Of a DNA stretch of 64,000 nucleotides, positions 11,126 through 22,364 are shown piece after piece (the first letter of the stretch is position 1; every line of letters begins with the position of its first letter). The notes under the pieces are model-generated. The model had not been told where the DNA came from. It was given only the letters and a program-made list of their open reading frames with translations, and made no database searches. The DNA comes from Sthenelais limicola (lineage: Eukaryota > Annelida > Polychaeta > Phyllodocida > Sigalionidae): positions 140,357,442 through 140,421,441 of the forward strand of contig OW804096.1 of the NCBI GenBank assembly GCA_942159475.1. The letters are read 5' to 3'. Made by a program: the position numbers and the translations under genes.

Positions 11126-11544
11126 AATAGAAAGACTTGACGATAAGAATCCTTCTTGCACTGGAACAAAGGAATGTCTTTAGAGACCCCCTCCCCCCCC
11201 CCTTTTCCCTGCCTTTAACTAGTTTTCGCAAAGTGTTGAATACATTGCCCCATATGCCATACATTGAGCTCATATCTAATGCAGAAATACATTGTAAAAT
11301 CTGTACGTCGATGTTGCCGGCTACTTATCAAATACAGGATATTTATTATTTAGAAACGGGTCAAAGGTAATCTCCCTTCACATACAAGACACACACACTG
11401 AGATAGCTCTGGCCCTGGTTCTGGTGTGGGACCTCTGGACTTGACTTCTTAGACTGCCCTCAACAGCGTCTCCCCATACCACAGCCTCTCCGGGGACCAA
11501 TATGCTAATCTCCCTTCACTCCCTGTATTCAATACAACCTTTGA
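11126..11544. other. unassigned stretch
   Basis: A C-rich run lies at 11187-11202. The sequence is otherwise plain, and short frames here show no domain. Confidence 0.4.
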
Positions 11545-11781
11545 TGCGTCAGATTTTCAGAAAATGTACAATTCAACTTCACCAATGCTCTCAAATAACC
11601 CAAATTTCAGACGAAAATAAAGTTCAAAATACAGTTCAACCTAACCAAACAGATTGCTAGAATCAATGCAATGCCGAATATACTCAAATGTACCTAGTAT
11701 TGGCCCAATTGCAGCTCAAATTAGCAGAATTTTCTAAATGTGTACAGCTGCCAATTGTACATATTCTGAAAATCTGACCCT
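11545..11781 (+). mobile_element. M1-A MITE
   Basis: Full-length, TGCGTC...GACCCT ends. GA on both sides. Confidence 0.86.
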
Positions 11782-11860
11782 GATATTCCGCTCGATGGTG
11801 AGGGTAAAGCTTTCCCATTCACTTCCCCCACCCCCCAGCTACAATACTTCTGACAAAATA

Positions 11861-12239
11861 TGTGATGTGTTCCAGATAAGTGAGTCACAAGTCGCAAAAT
11901 TGACATTTTTCAAAGTAGTTTATTTATAAGAACCCTTGCTTAGAATGTTTTCATTTTTGGAGTTCTCGGAGCTGCTAGTGAAATAAATACAGGTACCAAT
12001 TTCAAAACATTGTAATAAATACATCTTGCATTACTAAGGTCATCTTATAGAGTATATTTTAGCTTCGTTACTAGTGGTTGTCCACCACAAAGATATGGCA
12101 AACTCTTATTTTCTTTTAAATATATTAAATTTAAAATATAGAAATGCTTATTAAATTACCTTAATGTTTACTATCATTGGAATCGACTTGCTTTCATCGT
12201 TTCAAATATGGTGATATTTCAAAATCCACATTTTGCGAA
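11861..12239 (-). mobile_element. M3 MITE, one end lost
   Basis: Left end TGTGATGTGTTCCAGATAAG is followed by GTCACAAGTCGCAAAA. The interior is the inverse of the M3 plus form (ATTACCTTAATGTTTACTAT). It breaks in the inner part of the right end at TTTTGCGAATTTTTG, where a T-run begins. Confidence 0.8.
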
Positions 12240-12430
12240 TTTTTGTTTTTTTAAAGAAATTTTATTGCGATACAGTTTCGGGAGACCCGTTAATCTCATG
12301 TATAGAAGTTCAAAAATAAGTAATCTACATAATTCTAACAATTTGATGTCAGGAAGTACATGAATGAAAGTACATTTTTTATGGAACGCTAGCCGGGCAT
12401 AGCTACACTTTAAAATTGTATTCATCTGAG
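12240..12430 (-). mobile_element. antisense retroposed 3' end
   Basis: On the minus strand the segment ends ...GCAATAAAATTTC then an A-run. An AATAAA signal followed by A-residues at the point where M3 is truncated is what a retroposed 3' UTR would leave. No parent gene is recognised and no target duplication is evident. Confidence 0.4.
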
Positions 12431-12583
12431 AGAGTTATTGATAGGCATCATTACGATAATGCAACTGGATGATAGAAGATAAAAGGGTTATTTCAGCACA
12501 CCTAGGTTTTTGGAAATATCATTAATTGCTTTGTTGTCTCCGTTGTAAAACTCTATCAAAACATATGTGTTACTATGGACGTG

Positions 12584-12820
12584 TGGGTGAAGTCAGCAGA
12601 AAATGTACAATTCACCTTCACCAATCCTCTCAAATAACCCAAATTTCAGATAAAAATACAATTCAAAATACAGTTCAACCCAACCAAACTGATTGCTAGA
12701 ATCAATGCAATGCGGAATATACTCGAATTTATCTAGTATTGACCAGATTGCAGCCTAATTTAGCAGGATTTACTAAATGTGTAGATCTGCCAATTGTACA
12801 ATTTCTGAAAATCTGACCCA
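12584..12820 (+). mobile_element. M1-A MITE with variant left end
   Basis: The left end reads TGGGTGAAGTCAGCAGAAAA; the right end is standard. Flanks TG and TA do not match. Confidence 0.84.
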
Positions 12821-13305
12821 TATATTGTCTTGCAAAGAAGTCGTTTTTCTCACAATAACACGGTTTTCCTTGATCCTTCTATTATCGCCTGCATCCTGCC
12901 ATCATTAATTAGGAAGAAAAACTAGTAAAAACATCTCAAATGTACAGAGGCTCCAGGTACAGAGATCGTTAAGTGCTTCGTCACCTACTTCTTGTGTTTC
13001 TTTTTAACTTGTAGTCAAGAAAATCGGTAACATAGCAACCGGCCTGAGAACCGGAAGCAGGAAACGTAATCCTTTCTGAGAGGTCATCACTGGATTCGGA
13101 CTGTATTGCCAATAGGTTGATGCCTTTCAAACTAATTATTGTTGTTCCCTTCTCAGGAAATAACGAGTTTAATCTTCAAGATAATTATGTGATTATTCTA
13201 GGGTGTTTTAAATAGTCATTATTGGTTCACTTTTATGTCCTGTAATATATTGTTTTACTAAGAGATAGGAGCATAAGGATACTTTTCTTATTCTGGCTTT
13301 GAAAT
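12821..13305. other. unassigned stretch
   Basis: No inverted ends, tandem repeats or coding recognised. GAAACGTAATCCTTTCTGAG and the flanking sequence are plain single-copy-looking DNA. Confidence 0.4.
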
Positions 13306-13340
13306 AATAGGGGATTTACATAGCCGCCATTTTGAATCCG
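13306..13340 (+). mobile_element. M2 left-end fragment
   Basis: AATAGGGGATTTACATAGCC followed by GCCATTTTGAATCC is the first 35 bp of M2; the remainder is absent. Confidence 0.7.
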
Positions 13341-13398
13341 ATACAACATATCTAATTTCTAAAAGAAATAGCATCTGAGGGCGCAAAATATTTGGTTA

Positions 13399-13912
13399 CT
13401 TTAGGAGGTTGAAGACAATAATTTAATTACTTTTTTCTTCTGGGATGATTCTCCCAGAATGAAATCTAAATGAAACTGTATTGACATAGATCATCATGAT
13501 GAATAAAATCAGAATCTACAAGAGAACTCGTTGATCGTATATGACGTGAATGCATCTGGGTCAGATTTTCAGAAAATTCTGCTAAATTCTGCTAAATTAG
13601 TATATCTGGGTATATTCTGTATCGTATTCATTCAATAAATTTGTCTGGTTAGGTTTAACTGTATTTTGAACCTGATTTTTGCCTAAATGTTGTTATTTGG
13701 GAGGATTGGTAACAACCGATTGTACATTTTCCGAAGACCTGACCGATTATCTTTTTTTTTAGGAGGTTTAAGACGATGATTTAATTCCTATCTTGTTCAG
13801 GGTTAATTGTCCCACATAAGAATTTAAATGAAACTTTATTGAGATAGATCATAATGATGAATAAAATCATAATCTAGCAGAGAACCTGCTGATCGTACGT
13901 GATGAGAAAGCA
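13399..13912 (+). repeat. direct duplication of about 157 bp flanking an M1 copy
   Basis: Units 13399-13554 and 13753-13912 are diverged direct copies sharing TTAGGAGGTT(G/T)AAGAC, AATGAAACT(G/T)TATTGA, GATGAATAAAATCA and CTG/CGTTGATCGTA. The M1-B copy at 13557-13746 fills nearly all the space between them. Confidence 0.75.
13557..13746 (-). mobile_element. M1-B MITE, internally deleted (190 bp)
   Basis: After TGGGTCAGATTTTCAGAAAA the sequence jumps to the repeated TTCTGCTAAATT, so the subterminal part is missing. Right end TTTTCCGAAGACCTGACCGA. Flanks do not match. Confidence 0.78.
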
Positions 13913-14299
13913 ACTTCCTCAACAAAGGAATTTGAAGTCACTAAAACCTCCTCGCAATATGGATGACACGACACTTGAGGGACAAGATTTCTACTCACGT
14001 TTTTCAGATACTAAAACCTGAAGCTGATTCGGGTTCCCACGCCATTTTTGTTCCAGGCTTTGCCTTAATTATTTATGTCAATGACATTCGCTGTGCACTG
14101 CATTTTTTCATCGTGTCTTTTTTGTATGTTGATGCATTAATTTGTGATTAACAAGTTTGACACAGAGCATACTGATAGATATGATGTGTCACAGGAAAAT
14201 GTCGCCAGAATGTTAATTTTCAAATTGTATTCGTCACAAGATTTCTTTGTGGTAATGTTTTTTTATCTTTTGGGTATCTAGTACTGGATGTCCTATAAA
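13913..14299. other. unassigned stretch
   Basis: A 62-codon frame at 13963-14151 shows no domain. No repeats recognised. Confidence 0.35.
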
Positions 14300-14533
14300 T
14301 GGGTCAGATTTTCAGAAAATGTACAATTCGTCTTCTCCAATTCTCTCAAATAACCCACATTTATAATAAAATGCTTCAAAATGCAGTTTAGCATAACAGA
14401 ACTGATACTTTAAATCAACGCGATACCAAATATATTCAGATATACCCGGTATTCTTCATTTTTCAGCCTAATCTAGGAGAACTTCCTAAATGTGTATAGC
14501 TGCTAATTGTACAATTTCTGAAAATCTGGGCCA
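14300..14533 (+). mobile_element. M1-C MITE
   Basis: Full-length; right end TCTGGGCCA. AA on both sides. Confidence 0.86.
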
Positions 14534-14540
14534 AATACAT

Positions 14541-14780
14541 GAACGAGATTTCAGGACTATGTAATAATATATCCTTCGGTTTCTAAAGTCAACATATGGA
14601 CTTTATTTACTTATTGTCCACCCAGAAATAGTGCAAACAAAGTATAACCTAAAACCTAAAAATATGTTTTAGATTTCCTAAATGCATCGATAGAATCTAC
14701 TTAATCTCATCTTTTCAAATATAAAATATTTGATTATATCTCGAAACACATTTTCTTGCGACTCCTGACACATTCTTATG
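14541..14780 (-). mobile_element. M3 fragment, right part
   Basis: TTTCAGGACTATGTAATAAT corresponds to the M3 interior TTTCAAGACATTGTAATAAA. It then runs through TATTGTCCACCCAGA to a decayed end (TTGCGACTCCTGACACATTC). It fills the 254-bp gap between two M1 copies almost completely. Confidence 0.65.
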
Positions 14781-14787
14781 TAACACA

Positions 14788-15024
14788 TGGGTCAGATTTC
14801 CAGAAAATGTACAATTAGCAGCTGTACACATTTAGTAAATTCTGCTAAACTAGGCTGAAATTTGCTCAATACTAGATACATTCGAGTATATTCTACATTG
14901 CATTGATTCTCGCAATCTGTCTGGTTAGGTTGAACTGTATTTTGAACTTTATTTTCGTCTGAAATGTGGGTTATTTGAGAGGATTGGTGAAGTTGAATTG
15001 TACATTTTCTGAAAATCTTATCCA
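14788..15024 (-). mobile_element. M1-A MITE
   Basis: Full-length; right end CTTATCCA. CA on both sides. Confidence 0.87.
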
Positions 15025-15306
15025 CATAATAAATATTAACAAGGGTGGGATTGATGTGATTCGTCACAATGCCACCTAACTTTCACAGTTGCAATTCTAG
15101 TAATAGAGACTTTAGATCTAATTAATTTAAAATCTAATCAGAAGCGACAACTCCTTTAATTGAATATGGATAGTGTTTCCATCCTTGTGAATGCGCATTA
15201 CATTCTCCCCTTATGTTATCTCTATATCAATCAGTATTGAATAGTAACACTGTCGTCACATCTTGTTTAATTAATTCTTTCATTCCTCTATTATATCTCA
15301 ATTATA

Positions 15307-15550
15307 TGGGTAAGATTTTCAGAAAATGTACAATTGGCAGCTGTACACATTTAGTAAATTCTGCTAATTTAGGCCACAACTTGGTCAATACTGGGTAAAT
15401 TCGAGTATATATATATTCAGCATTGCATTGATTCTAGCAATCTGTTTACTTCGGCTGAACTGTATTTTGAACTTTATTTTCGTCTGACATCTTGGGTTAT
15501 TTGAAAGGTTTAGTGAAGGTGAATTGGACATTTTCTGAGGACTTGACCCA
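15307..15550 (-). mobile_element. M1-A MITE
   Basis: Left end TGGGTAAGATTTTCAGAAAA; right end GAGGACTTGACCCA. TA on both sides. Confidence 0.87.
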
Positions 15551-15637
15551 TATGTACATATATGCTTGACAGGCATTCTAGGGCTTCACCGGGAAAAAAA
15601 GAAAGAAAGTGAATATGGATGGTCAATGTGGATTAAA

Positions 15638-15866
15638 AGGGTCAGATTTTCGTAAAATGCACAATCTACAATTCTACACATCTCTCAAATTCTGCTAAAT
15701 TAGAGTAAAAATATATAAATACTGCGTATATCTGAGTGTATTCTGTATTGTATTCATTCAATACATCTGTTTGGTTATGTTGAACTGTATTTCGAACCTG
15801 ATTTTTGTCTTAAATTTGTGTTATTTAGGGGACTGGTGATGGGTGAAGGGCAATTTTACATTGAAT
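15638..15866 (-). mobile_element. M1-B MITE, right end decayed
   Basis: Starts AGGGTCAGATTTTCGTAAAA with the inverted B interior (TATTCATTCAATACATCTGT). The right end is reduced to GGCAATTTTACATTGAATG. Confidence 0.75.
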
Positions 15867-16078
15867 GAGAGAGGTAACTCTCATAAATCTTAACCTGAGG
15901 GGCGATTATAACCCAAGCCATCTATTGCAAACTGCTTTATTGCAGCCGAGACCATACATACCCCAGTATGTAGACAATAATAGGAAAAGTGCTTGGTCAG
16001 ACATACCAACCTGCATACATATCGACTTATTTCTTGACAACAAGTGCTAGACGAGATCAGTTCCAATGTGTCTTAGGA

Positions 16079-16150
16079 GGAGGGGGGGGGGGGGGGGGGG
16101 GAGAGTATGGAGGGGGCGAACACAAGGATGGATGTTGGGGGGGGGGAGTT
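16079..16150 (+). repeat. poly-G runs
   Basis: An uninterrupted run of about 20 G at 16082-16101, and a second run at 16138-16147. The run can form a G-quadruplex and is prone to length error in sequencing. Confidence 0.9.
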
Positions 16151-16452
16151 AAATCATGTTTTGTTTTTAAATGTTTTATTCATCAAGATATTATGCAATA
16201 TTTACACTATATCCCAGTACATGATGATGATCTCTTAATAATATTAAATGATATATGAAAAACAATTAATTATACAAAATACTTGAGTGATAAAAACAGA
16301 TAGTAACACCACCACCTGCGCCGTGTCACAAAGATGCAAGACAGTCATATTATATTATTATGTGACCAAGGAAACTCATCTCATTGATTATTATTCTTTT
16401 GTTTTTTAAATATTTGTTATTGGCCTTAAATTTAACATCACTGATCTTTAAG

Positions 16453-16530
16453 AGTTAGAAAATACGCATGACTAACAAATATAGTTTTCTTTTGGGCGTT
16501 GCCAAGAAATCCAAATCACGATATTAATCA
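16453..16530 (+). repeat. dispersed repeat, copy 2
   Basis: Counterpart of 2031-2106: GAGTTAGAAAATACGCATGA then GCCAAGAAATCCAAATCACG. Confidence 0.6.
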
Positions 16531-16743
16531 TTAAATTGATGGATTTGCAAATACAAATCTCCAATGTGGTACAAAGGTCCCCATTTCTTGTTGGGATGAG
16601 GACAGAGGAGGGGGGATGGTAGAGAGTTATAGAAAGGTTTATATCTTTGCATCTAATATAATTTCGATTGATGAATGACTTGGATTGCGCTATTTACATT
16701 AATATCCTCCATATCCATTTCTCCATATTTGTTTTTGAGGATG

Positions 16744-16816
16744 TGGGTAAAATTTTAAGAAAGTGTACAATCTACAGTTCTACACATCTCTCAGATTCTG
16801 CTAAATTAGAGTGGGA
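16744..16816 (-). mobile_element. M1-B left-end fragment
   Basis: TGGGTAAAATTTTAAGAAAG to CTGCTAAATTAGAGTG, then unrelated sequence. Confidence 0.7.
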
Positions 16817-17085
16817 ACTAAGGAAACCTGTGAACCTGCGTTTATGCCCCACCTCTATTTGCCAATAGCATGTCTGGCTGGAGAGATACTGCATGAACCA
16901 TTTGTAGGAGGCTGGTCTATTTATAGATACACATATAAAATGTATATATGCATATATACGCCCACGCAGTGCTGGTGTATGGGCCGTCTCTCACGCCATC
17001 CGCACCTATAGTTGGCGTAGTTCCATCGCTGCTTACAGAGGCAAGGACGGCTATAAGGAATAACATTGCAGTCCTGGGACGTTCT

Positions 17086-17323
17086 TGGGTTAGATTTTCA
17101 GAAAATGTACAATTGGCAGCTCTGAACATTTAGGAAATTCTGCTAAATTAGGCTGAAAAATGATGAATACCGGGTATATCTGAATATGTTTGATAACACA
17201 TTGATTTAAAGTATCAGTTCTGTTATGTTATTACTGCATTTTGAAGCTCATTTTTGTCTTAAATGTGGGTTATTTGAGAGGATTGGTGAAGGCAAATTGT
17301 ACATTTTCTGAAAATCTGTCCCT
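17086..17323 (-). mobile_element. M1-C MITE
   Basis: Full-length; TGGGTT...GTCCCT ends. CT on both sides. Confidence 0.86.
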
Positions 17324-17656
17324 CTTAGTCTTTTCTTATACTCGTGTAACATCAGCATCTTGGCTGTGTGTTATGTTGACCTTGGGAGGTGGTGGGAGAC
17401 TATCAATAGAATAAGTGATACATTAATCATGGGTATATCAATAGCAATCCATTCATGTTGATTGGTGCATGGTCAATGATGAGACGGTATAGTTTGGCGC
17501 CGGATTCCTTAACAGAGAAGGGGGAAGAGGGGTGTGAGGAAAAGCTAGATGCTCTGGTCATTTAAGTGTCCTTAAACGTCGACTACCTGATTTCTTAATG
17601 GTGTGTGGTAAAAGAAATACAGAGGATTAAAGCTAAAACATGAGGAACTTTCCCTA
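17324..17656. other. unassigned stretch
   Basis: Nothing recognised: no inverted ends, no tandem repeat, no coding. Confidence 0.35.
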
Positions 17657-18011
17657 AATAGGGGATTTGCATAGCCGCCATTTTTAATCTTGATTGGCAA
17701 GGAATTATGGGAATAATGGTACAGTATGAAATCTATAGAAAATATCCTATGTTCAGCATGGAGTATTTATCAATTTTCTAATGTCAATATTCATCTGTTA
17801 TAGATGTTTTTATTTATATAACATAACTCTCCAACTTTCCCATCATGCATTTGGTTTTCATAGGTCATTTTTAAAAGCTACGATATTGGTTAAAACTTTC
17901 TTGCAATTTTCGATAAAAATCCTGCTAAATATTTGTATGTCATATTTGATTAGAACCCATCCCATGATGCACTGTACAGACATGCACAGTGGCACATGCA
18001 ACTCCCCTATT
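17657..18011 (+). mobile_element. M2 MITE, full length
   Basis: Reference copy of M2. Ends AATAGGGGATTTGCATAGCC and GGCACATGCAACTCCCCTAT(T). The terminal inverted repeat is short (about 16 bp). Next to the left end stands GCCGCCATTTTTAATC; near the right end stands ACAGACATGCACAGTGGCAC. All M2 termini read TAGGGG...CCCCTA, which fits a TA target duplication within an AATATT-like target. No open frame. Confidence 0.85.
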
Positions 18012-18069
18012 GGGTTGAGGGAGGCAAGCCGATCCCAGGACCCACCAGGTTTTTATGAGGATGTTAGCT

Positions 18070-18376
18070 AATAGGGGATTTCCATAGCCGCCATTTTGAA
18101 TCTTGTTTCGCATGGAATTATGGGACTAATGGTACAGTGTAAAATCTATTGAAAACATGCCATGTTCAGCATGGACTTTTAATCAATGCTCTAAAATCAA
18201 TATTTCTTTATTGTGCATGTTTCCATAGATCATTTATACAAGCTCTGATATTGGTAAAAATATCTTTGCAATTTTCGATAAAAATGTTGCCAAATATTTG
18301 TATGCCAGATTTTATCAGAATCCATCCCATGATGCACTGTACAGACATGCACAGTGGCACATGCAACTCCCCTATT
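18070..18376 (+). mobile_element. M2 MITE, tandem to the previous copy
   Basis: Same orientation, 58 bp downstream. About 45 bp shorter than the reference through an internal gap around 18210. Ends AATAGGGGATTTCCATAGCC and GCAACTCCCCTATT. Confidence 0.84.
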
Positions 18377-18540
18377 AACAGGGACTATCGGCATTCCTAC
18401 AAGATCTTAAAGGACCTTCATGCTCTTTTTCTGGTTCATCGCATGTCATGTCTCGTTTCCTCTCGCAGCCAATAGATGGCAGTATACTACCCTAGCAGGA
18501 GAGTATCTACTGATCAGCTTTAGAGCTCGGTAAAGGACTA

Positions 18541-18718
18541 CAGTGGAACCTCGCATAAAGACCACCTCTCTATAGAGACCACCCCTCTATCAAGACTGGT
18601 TTCTCTCAGGCCCGAATTGCTTACCTCTTATTAGATTAGCCCCTCTAATGAGATCACTTCACTATGAGACCACAAATCATTCAGTTCCAAGGATGGTCTT
18701 AATAGAGAGGTTCCACTG
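18541..18718. mobile_element. MITE with CAGTGGAACCTC ends
   Basis: Ends CAGTGGAACCTCGCATAAAG and, inverted, CAGTGGAACCTCTCTATTAA. TA precedes the left end; AA follows the right. The end sequence resembles pogo/Tigger-type Tc1-mariner MITEs of other animals. Single copy in this window. Confidence 0.7.
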
Positions 18719-18732
18719 AATAAAACATCACA

Positions 18733-18960
18733 TGGGTCAAAATGAAAATATACAATTGGCCTTCACCAGTCCCCTCAAAAACACATATTTAATATCAGGT
18801 TCAAAATATAGTTCAACATAACCAGACAGATCTATTGAATGAATACAATACAAGATAATACTCATATACACCTAGTATTTAATCAATTGTCACTCTAATT
18901 TAGTGGAATTTGATAGATTTGTAGAACCGTTGATTGTGCATTTTCTGAAAATTTGACCCA
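18733..18960 (+). mobile_element. M1-B MITE
   Basis: Left end shortened (TGGGTCAAAATGAAAATATA), right end standard. Flanks CA and TA do not match. Starts 15 bp after the CAGTGG element. Confidence 0.82.
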
Positions 18961-19107
18961 TATATGACGATATACTATCTCAGAAATAGGTGGAAGACAA
19001 GCTACAGGGCTGAAATAAAGTGCCTTTGAAAATATCAATATGAATGACGTCCGCATGTTCTAATTTCCTATCTAAACATGTGTGCAGCAATTCTCTCAGT
19101 AAAGAAA

Positions 19108-19285
19108 GCATTCTTTTTTTTAAAGATTTTATTTTATCTTGGGTTGTCGACTCCCCTTTTCGGGGTTAGTTCTGTCGGTCCAAGACTCAACAAAAGCACA
19201 TGTTATATATACATATATATACAGCTTGTTGAAAAAGCATTTCCTTTGTTACATCATAGAACTAAGTATCAGAGATAAAATGACA
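19108..19285 (-). mobile_element. possible antisense retroposed 3' end
   Basis: A T-run and TAAAGATTTTATTTTATCTT at the left edge read on the minus strand as AAAATAAAAT followed by A-residues. The body contains GTCGACTCCCCTTTTCGGGG. No target duplication found; family unknown. Confidence 0.3.
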
Positions 19286-20097
19286 GCATTTACAGTGAGA
19301 TTTGTGTTATCCTTGTCACATTGCCACTTTCCATTCAGTTTATACTGAGGAGTGTTTGTGACTCAGAGATATCATATGCTTTACCTTTACTTCAAGTGTT
19401 GTGATTTGCTTTAACTATGTCGATTTACACATGAGATTTATTATGACAGCCCACAGAGAGTAATTACTATTGTATCAATCGTTTCAGAGGCAATTTTCAG
19501 TTTACCTATTTTTTGATTTTCTGATTCTGATAATGCCAAACAACGCAGATTTAGTTCTACAGTTAACTACCAGGTGGAGAGATGTTTATACTTTAAACCA
19601 ATAAGAATCAATTTGTACCAGAAGGCAGGGAACACTAACGCCAAAAACAAATCTAATTGATGGAACCTGCTAAACTTCTGAACTCTTCCCGAATACAACA
19701 CCGATTCATCATCTTGCTTCTAAATGAATAACACACAGGGTGTTTTAGTAGACAGGGTGGCCTTGTCCTATGACTGATTCCCTTGCTAATAATCTCACCT
19801 TTAACGCTTAAGCTAATCGGGATGCAAAAGCTTGACTATTTAGCATTAATTTCCTTCTCCCTCTGCTTCCTAACGTCTCTAGGGACTGGGAAGCTTTACG
19901 TCACTTTGAGCTTTACAATGGCCTTAATCGTGGCATTGTTTCTCTGCGAGAAGAGACTGATTGAAAGTTTGGAACCCTTTCTGGGAAGCAACTTTCCCCT
20001 TGCAAACGAGGAGAGAGATTTATTTGATCTTTGGTTCAATTCAAAACAATGCAATTTGTTCATTCGATTCAAGACAGGTTTATAAGTAAACATAATA
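19286..20097. other. unassigned stretch
   Basis: A 100-codon frame at 19783-20085 starts with a hydrophobic stretch but has no recognisable domain or start context. No repeats seen. Confidence 0.35.
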
Positions 20098-20222
20098 TGG
20101 GTCAGATTCTCAGAAAATGTACAATTGGCAGCTGTACACATTTAGTAAATTCTGCTAAATTAGGCTGCAATGTGGTTAATACTAGGTAACTTCGAGTATA
20201 TTCGGCATTGCATTGGTTCTAC
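20098..20222 (-). mobile_element. M1-A left half
   Basis: Complete left end preceded by TA. It stops at GCATTGCATTGGTTCTA where a different repeat begins. Confidence 0.78.
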
Positions 20223-20227
20223 TCTTC

Positions 20228-20345
20228 TTCTCTATCTCTATTTCCTGGGTATGATCATAAACTGCCTTCCTCTCAGCTCTCCCGCCCTTGTTATAACCTT
20301 ATTAAATGTGTTGATAAGGGTGTAAAGCAACCTCACTCTCACTAA
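20228..20345 (+). repeat. single unit of the AGCTCTCCCGCCCTTG repeat
   Basis: CTCAGCTCTCCCGCCCTTGT, then GTTGATAAGGGTGTAAAGCA, ending in a CTCA-rich tail. The same unit is tandem at 24405-24640. It looks like the 3' end of a non-LTR element or SINE with a CTCA tail. Confidence 0.55.
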
Positions 20346-20544
20346 ATGGTCTATGAAAACCTGATGGGAAAGATGGATACTTGTGCCATGGAAACATGTA
20401 TAACACATGGATATTAACATTAGACCATCAGTAAATATCCCATGCTGAATATTACATGTTTTCTATAGATTGTATCCTGTACCATTAGTCCCACAATTCC
20501 ATTCGAATCAAGGTTCAAAATGGCGGCTATGCAAATCCCCTATT
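20341..20544 (-). mobile_element. M2 MITE, truncated
   Basis: Keeps the inverted left half (AATGGCGGCTATGCAAATCC to CCCTATT) but lacks the GCGCAGTG end. Confidence 0.78.
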
Positions 20545-20710
20545 TGTCTGCACTTCTGAGGGTGAGAATCTTGTGCTAAGCAGTTTGCTATCATGGAATG
20601 GACGTTTCTCCCAGGGGTATCACGTGTCCTGAATACGTTGCTCCACTTTCAGAGGTAGGTTAAGTGAGCAACTCTAGAGTTATCCCAACTCGCTCCTCTG
20701 ATGGAAATAA

Positions 20711-21112
20711 TGTGGTGTGTTTCAGGAAAATCAGTCACAAGTCCCAAAATTGACATTATTCAAAGTAGATTATTGATGAGAACCCTTGCTTAGAATGATT
20801 TTATTTTTGAAGTTGTCGGAGCTGCTAGTAGCATGAATATAGGTACCAAATTTCAAGACATTGTAATAAATATATCTTGCATTACTAAGGTAATCTTATA
20901 GACTATATTTAGCTTCTTTACTAGTAATTGTCTACCCCAATGATATTGCAAACTCTAGAAAGAATATCAAATTTAAAAGATAGAAATACTTATTAAATTT
21001 CCTTAATGTTTACTATTTTTGGTATCAGCTTGATCTCATCGTTTCAAATTTGGTGATATCTCAAAATCCATATTTTGCGACTTATGACTCATTTTTACTA
21101 AAATAGATCACA
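20711..21112 (-). mobile_element. M3 MITE, full length
   Basis: Ends TGTGGTGTGTTTCAGGAAAA and ACTAAAATAGATCACA. Interior in the inverted orientation (GGAGCTGCTAGTAGCATGAA). Flanks AA/AT match over one base only. Confidence 0.84.
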
Positions 21113-21311
21113 ATTGTCCATCTGTTACTATTGAGAAGCCAATAATTTTTGATTGAGCAAAGCGCTGACAGACTATGTAGATATGTTGAGGATATTTCAG
21201 AAAGAGCAGTCCTCTTTTGGACCTTGAGGAGATCGATAAATCTTGATCTTCATAATGACGGAACCGGTGGAATTTGCAAAATGGCTTGGCTTATGCTTTT
21301 TCATCAGTATT

Positions 21312-21548
21312 TGGGTCATATTTTCAGAAAATGTACAATTCGCCTACACAAACCCTCTCAAATAACCCAACTTTAAGACAAAAATGAGCTTCAAAATACA
21401 GTTTAACACAGCAGAACTGATACTTTAAATCAATGTGATACCAAATATACTCAGATATACCTGGTATTTATCATTTTTCAGCCTAATTTAGGAGAATTTA
21501 CTAATTGTGTAGAGCTGCCAATTGTACATTTTCTGAAGATCTGACCCT
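21312..21548 (+). mobile_element. M1-C MITE
   Basis: Full-length, TGGGTC...GACCCT. TT on both sides. Confidence 0.87.
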
Positions 21549-21561
21549 TTAATAGGCGATG

Positions 21562-21700
21562 CATTACAGAAATATGTCATAATATCATGGTGCAAAATCC
21601 GATTTTGAGATATCAAAGGATGAGATCAAGCGGATTACAATGATGGTATGCATATGACATCTAAGAAGTAATCTTATGGAAAAACGATCAATAAATAATA
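21562..21700 (+). mobile_element. M3 fragment, degenerate
   Basis: CCGATTTTGAGATATCAAAG and GATCAAGCGGATTACAATGA match the M3 plus interior; both ends are lost. Confidence 0.5.
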
Positions 21701-21891
21701 GTATGTTTGCGACTTCTGTTACATGTCAGAATTTCATTAGTTATTGGCAGTCAAATGCATAGATCAACAGACTTTTTCGGATCATGTGCATGATAAATAT
21801 ATTTCTCTCAATTCGCAAAGTAGTCAATATAGGTAGCATCAAAGGGAACGGCTGGAAAACCGTGGACACTCCCAGAAGCCTCTCAACCTAA

Positions 21892-22156
21892 TTTGTCAGT
21901 GTATGGGTCAGATTTTCAGAAAATGTACAATTAGCAGCTGTACACATTTAGTAAATTCTGCTAATTTAGGCTGCAATTTGGTCAATACTAACTAGGTAAA
22001 TTCGAGTATATTTGGCATTGCCTTGATTCAAGCAATCTGTTTGGTTAGGTTGAACCGTGTTTTGGACTTTATTATCGGGTGAAATTTTGGTTGTTTGAGA
22101 GGATTGGTGAAGGTGAATTGTACATTTTCTGAAAATCTGACCCATTTGTCAGTGTA
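21892..22156. repeat. 12-bp direct repeats around an M1 copy
   Basis: TTTGTCAGTGTA stands at 21892-21903 and 22145-22156, exactly abutting both M1 ends. It is much longer than the 2-bp matches around other M1 copies. Confidence 0.9.
21904..22144 (-). mobile_element. M1-A MITE
   Basis: Full-length with both ends intact; flanked by the 12-bp direct repeat rather than a simple 2-bp one. Confidence 0.87.
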
Positions 22157-22185
22157 TAATTATTTTGAGGAACAAAAGATTGCTC

Positions 22186-22208
22186 TATTTATCTATCTAT
22201 CTATCTAA
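22186..22208 (+). repeat. (TCTA)n microsatellite
   Basis: A short TCTA run of about five units. Confidence 0.8.
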
Positions 22209-22364
22209 TATTACGAGAGTAATTACCAAAAGCAAAATGTCTTTTATGAATACTCAAAGGGACTGTGTTGGAATCGCCGAGAGGCAGTTGAGTGAAGACA
22301 TTACAATAAGTATGGAACAAATTAACATCGAAAAAATTAATGATATCTATTGGTATGAAAACCC

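Noticed and set aside
17657..18376. Tandem M2 pair as a duplication
   Set aside because: The two copies differ in length and in many bases and have different flanks; two separate insertions are more likely.
19783..20085. 100-codon frame with hydrophobic N-terminus
   Set aside because: No domain, no paralogue and no splice or promoter context that I can judge; could be chance in this length of DNA.
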